NCBI RefSeq assembly: GCF_004331265.1
Contig: NZ_SJOO01000014.1
Coordinates: 17,395 to 81,394, forward strand
Direction: 5' to 3'
DNA: 64,000 nt
From: Enterobacter wuhouensis
GTDB lineage: Bacteria > Pseudomonadota > Gammaproteobacteria > Enterobacterales > Enterobacteriaceae
The stretch's first letter is position 1, and each line of letters starts with the position of its first letter. Made by a program: the position numbers and the translations under genes. This document shows, in pieces, positions 62,390 through 64,000 of this stretch. The notes beneath the pieces were generated by a model. The model did not search any database. It saw only the letters and a program-made list of their open reading frames with translations, and was not told the DNA's origin.

Positions 62390-62728
62390 TTAATCGTCAG
62401 ACTCGGTGTAGTCTTCTGCACCTTCCATCTGTGGCTTACCGCCAGACAGCGTGTGGAAGCGCTTTGGACGCTTTATGCGTGCCATATATTTGATCCATAC
62501 ACGTTCCGCTTCAGACTCTGGCTCACGCTCACCACGGCAAACAGAGACAAACTGCTTTTCGTCTTCAGTTGAAGGCTCACGCTTACCCAGATCCAGCTCG
62601 TTAAAGGCATAACCATGGCGCTCAAGCAGCTGAGCTTCTTTGATGGTGAAATCGCCGTGACGAGAGAACCCGCGCGGATAATGTTTATTGTCGAAAAAAC
62701 GATTAGTCGTCGTAAAGCTTTCCGCCAT
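62390..62728 (-). CDS. maoP: MaoP, Ori-macrodomain organiser (YifE)
   Basis: A 112-residue cytoplasmic protein of the DUF413 family, same length as E. coli MaoP, rich in charged residues (RGEREPESEAERVWIKYM). MaoP with the nearby site maoS organises the Ori macrodomain in E. coli. It diverges from hdfR as in E. coli, so maoS is expected in the gap upstream. Confidence 0.96.
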   Translation of the reverse strand: MAESFTTTNRFFDNKHYPRGFSRHGDFTIKEAQLLERHGYAFNELDLGKREPSTEDEKQFVSVCRGEREPESEAERVWIKYMARIKRPKRFHTLSGGKPQMEGAEDYTESDD

Positions 62729-62846
62729 CCTACACGCTCCTAATTCTTTGGCCGAGCTATTTATGGCGCGGAGTATTAGTTACGCTTGACAGAGTGTAAA
62801 ACAAAACATTTAAATCATAACGACAAATAATTTTGCGGAGAAAGAT

Positions 62847-63668
62847 GTGGATACGGAATTGCTTAAAACTTTCCTTGAAGTGAGCAGAACACGGCACTTC
62901 GGGCGAGCAGCTGAAGCCCTTTACCTGACGCAGTCAGCGGTCAGTTTTCGTATTCGACAGCTGGAAAATCAACTGGGTGTGAATCTTTTTACCCGCCATC
63001 GCAACAATATTCGCTTAACGCCTGCCGGTGAGAAACTGCTCCCGTACGCAGAGACGCTGATGAATACCTGGCAGGCTGCACGTAAAGAGGTAGCCCATAC
63101 TTCGAGGCACAATGAATTTTCGATAGGGGCCAGCGCTTCCCTGTGGGAATGTATGCTTAGTCAGTGGCTTACCCGGCTGTATCATTCACACGGGCATCTG
63201 CAGTTTGAAGCCAGAATTGCGCAACGCCAGTCGCTGGTTAAGCAACTTCATGAGCGGCAGCTGGATCTTTTAATCACGACAGAAGCCCCCAAAATGGACG
63301 AATTTAGCAGCCAGATTGTAGGCCAATTCGGCCTTGCTCTTTATGCATCAGAGCCGTCGATGATGAAGGCAGACTTGAGTTATCTCCGCCTGGAATGGGG
63401 ACCCGACTTTCAACAGCATGAAGCGGGATTAATCGCCAGCGATGATGTTCCGCAGTTAACGACGAGTTCTGCAGAAATCGCCTGTCAGCAGCTGGCTTTA
63501 TTGAAGGGTTGTACCTGGTTACCCATCCGTTGGGCAGGAACTAAAGCAGGCCTGCATACCGTAACTGATTCTACGACGCTTTCCAGACCGCTGTATGCTA
63601 TCTGGCTGCAAAACAGTGACAAGCAATCTCAGATTAAAGATCTGCTAAAAATCAACATCTTGGATTGA
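62847..63668 (+). CDS. hdfR: LysR-type regulator HdfR
   Basis: A 273-residue LysR regulator. HTH residues 1-60 contain GRAAEALYLTQSAVSFRIRQ. In E. coli HdfR represses the flagellar master operon flhDC and activates gltBD. Start is GTG 62847 with GCGGAG upstream. The overlapping ATG at 62845 is out of frame. The product is about six residues shorter than E. coli HdfR, from a small internal deletion near residue 115 and an earlier stop (KINILD). Confidence 0.95.
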   Translation: MDTELLKTFLEVSRTRHFGRAAEALYLTQSAVSFRIRQLENQLGVNLFTRHRNNIRLTPAGEKLLPYAETLMNTWQAARKEVAHTSRHNEFSIGASASLWECMLSQWLTRLYHSHGHLQFEARIAQRQSLVKQLHERQLDLLITTEAPKMDEFSSQIVGQFGLALYASEPSMMKADLSYLRLEWGPDFQQHEAGLIASDDVPQLTTSSAEIACQQLALLKGCTWLPIRWAGTKAGLHTVTDSTTLSRPLYAIWLQNSDKQSQIKDLLKINILD

Positions 63669-63728
63669 TGCATAAGCCTGCAGAAATGCAGGCTGAATCT
63701 TCTGGGGAGTACTTATCGTTTTTGAGGC

Positions 63729-63759
63729 AAAAAAAAATCCTTTGCCGAAGCAAAGGATT
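63729..63759 (-). terminator. Terminator of the aspT-trpT tRNA transcript
   Basis: AATCCTTTGC-TTCG-GCAAAGGATT stem with a UUCG tetraloop and nine T after it on the minus strand, right after tRNA-Trp. Confidence 0.95.
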
Positions 63760-63764
63760 CTATA

Positions 63765-63840
63765 TGGCAGGGGCGGAGAGACTCGAACTCGCGACACCCG
63801 GTTTTGGAGACCGGTGCTCTACCAACTGAGCTACGCCCCT
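63765..63840 (-). tRNA. trpT: tRNA-Trp (anticodon CCA)
   Basis: A 76-nt tRNA with AGGGGCG acceptor arm, anticodon loop CTCCAAA and encoded CCA. D-arm and T-stem bases differ from E. coli trpT as I recall it, with pairing preserved. Confidence 0.97.
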
Positions 63841-63853
63841 AAATCTTCTTACC

Positions 63854-63882
63854 ATTAAGCCTGCCCAGAAGGCAGGCTTAAT
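63854..63882. other. Perfect hairpin between tRNA-Asp and tRNA-Trp
   Basis: ATTAAGCCTGCC and GGCAGGCTTAAT form a 12-bp stem with a 5-nt loop in the 53-bp spacer. It is likely a processing element of the dicistronic tRNA precursor. Confidence 0.65.
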
Positions 63883-63893
63883 GACTTAATAAG

Positions 63894-63970
63894 TGGCGGA
63901 ACGGACGGGACTCGAACCCGCGACCCCCTGCGTGACAGGCAGGTATTCTAACCGACTGAACTACCGCTCC
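63894..63970 (-). tRNA. aspT: tRNA-Asp (anticodon GTC)
   Basis: A 77-nt tRNA with GGAGCGG acceptor arm, anticodon loop CTGTCAC and encoded CCA. It is first of the pair. In E. coli this pair closes the rrnC operon, so the end of a rRNA operon probably lies just beyond the right edge. Confidence 0.97.
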
Positions 63971-64000
63971 ACCGAAGACTTCTGTAACCACCGGATTTAT

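Overview
This window is ordinary core chromosome of an enterobacterium. Gene content, order and protein sequences follow the E. coli/Salmonella segment from rmuC-udp-metE through hemCDXY, the enterobacterial common antigen (ECA) operon and rho to the ilv cluster and the aspT-trpT tRNA genes. Differences from E. coli K-12 (an MFS gene where the asl genes lie, no yigF/yigG, an intact ilvG, Enterobacter-like REP units) suggest Enterobacter or a close relative such as Leclercia or Lelliottia. The species cannot be fixed from the sequence alone. I found no prophage, insertion sequence, integron, CRISPR array, toxin-antitoxin pair or restriction system.

Region by region. 1-6.6 kb: start of rmuC (cut by the window edge), udp with a two-site CRP promoter, a dienelactone-hydrolase-family gene, metE/metR diverging from a MetJ/MetR control region, and bioP running tail-to-tail into metR. 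6.7-15.3 kb: yigL, pldB, the amino-acid exporters rhtB and rhtC, recQ, pldA, yigI, rarD and corA with a probable regulatory leader. 15.7-24.4 kb: uvrD, then the overlapping lptM-dapF-yigA-xerC-yigB series, cyaY and cyaA. 24.7-28.9 kb: the haem operon hemCDXY. 29.0-31.3 kb: an MFS transporter of unknown substrate, the small RNA glmZ with a sigma54-type promoter and three GlrR-like boxes, and four tRNAs (Arg, His, Leu, Pro).

31.3-43.7 kb is yifK and the ECA operon, transcribed wecA-wzzE-wecB-wecC-wecD-wecE-wzxE-wecF-wzyE-wecG. The rffG and rffH genes that separate wecC and wecD in E. coli are absent, so dTDP-4-keto-6-deoxyglucose must come from rmlA/rmlB genes elsewhere. 43.9-51.3 kb: rho, trxA, rhlB, gppA, rep, ppiC. 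51.3-60.5 kb: branched-chain amino-acid synthesis (ilvC with its activator ilvY; ilvL-G-M-E-D-A with leader peptide and attenuator). 60.8-64 kb: yifB, maoP, hdfR and the tRNA-Asp/tRNA-Trp pair.

Nothing here looks like a new biological system. The points most worth checking are regulatory or comparative: the GlrR/sigma54 architecture of glmZ, a leader ORF overlapping a long hairpin upstream of corA, the missing rffGH, a GcvB-type target at the yifK start, a REP unit inside the uvrD 5' region, and the unassigned MFS gene. Comparisons with E. coli are from memory, not from alignments.
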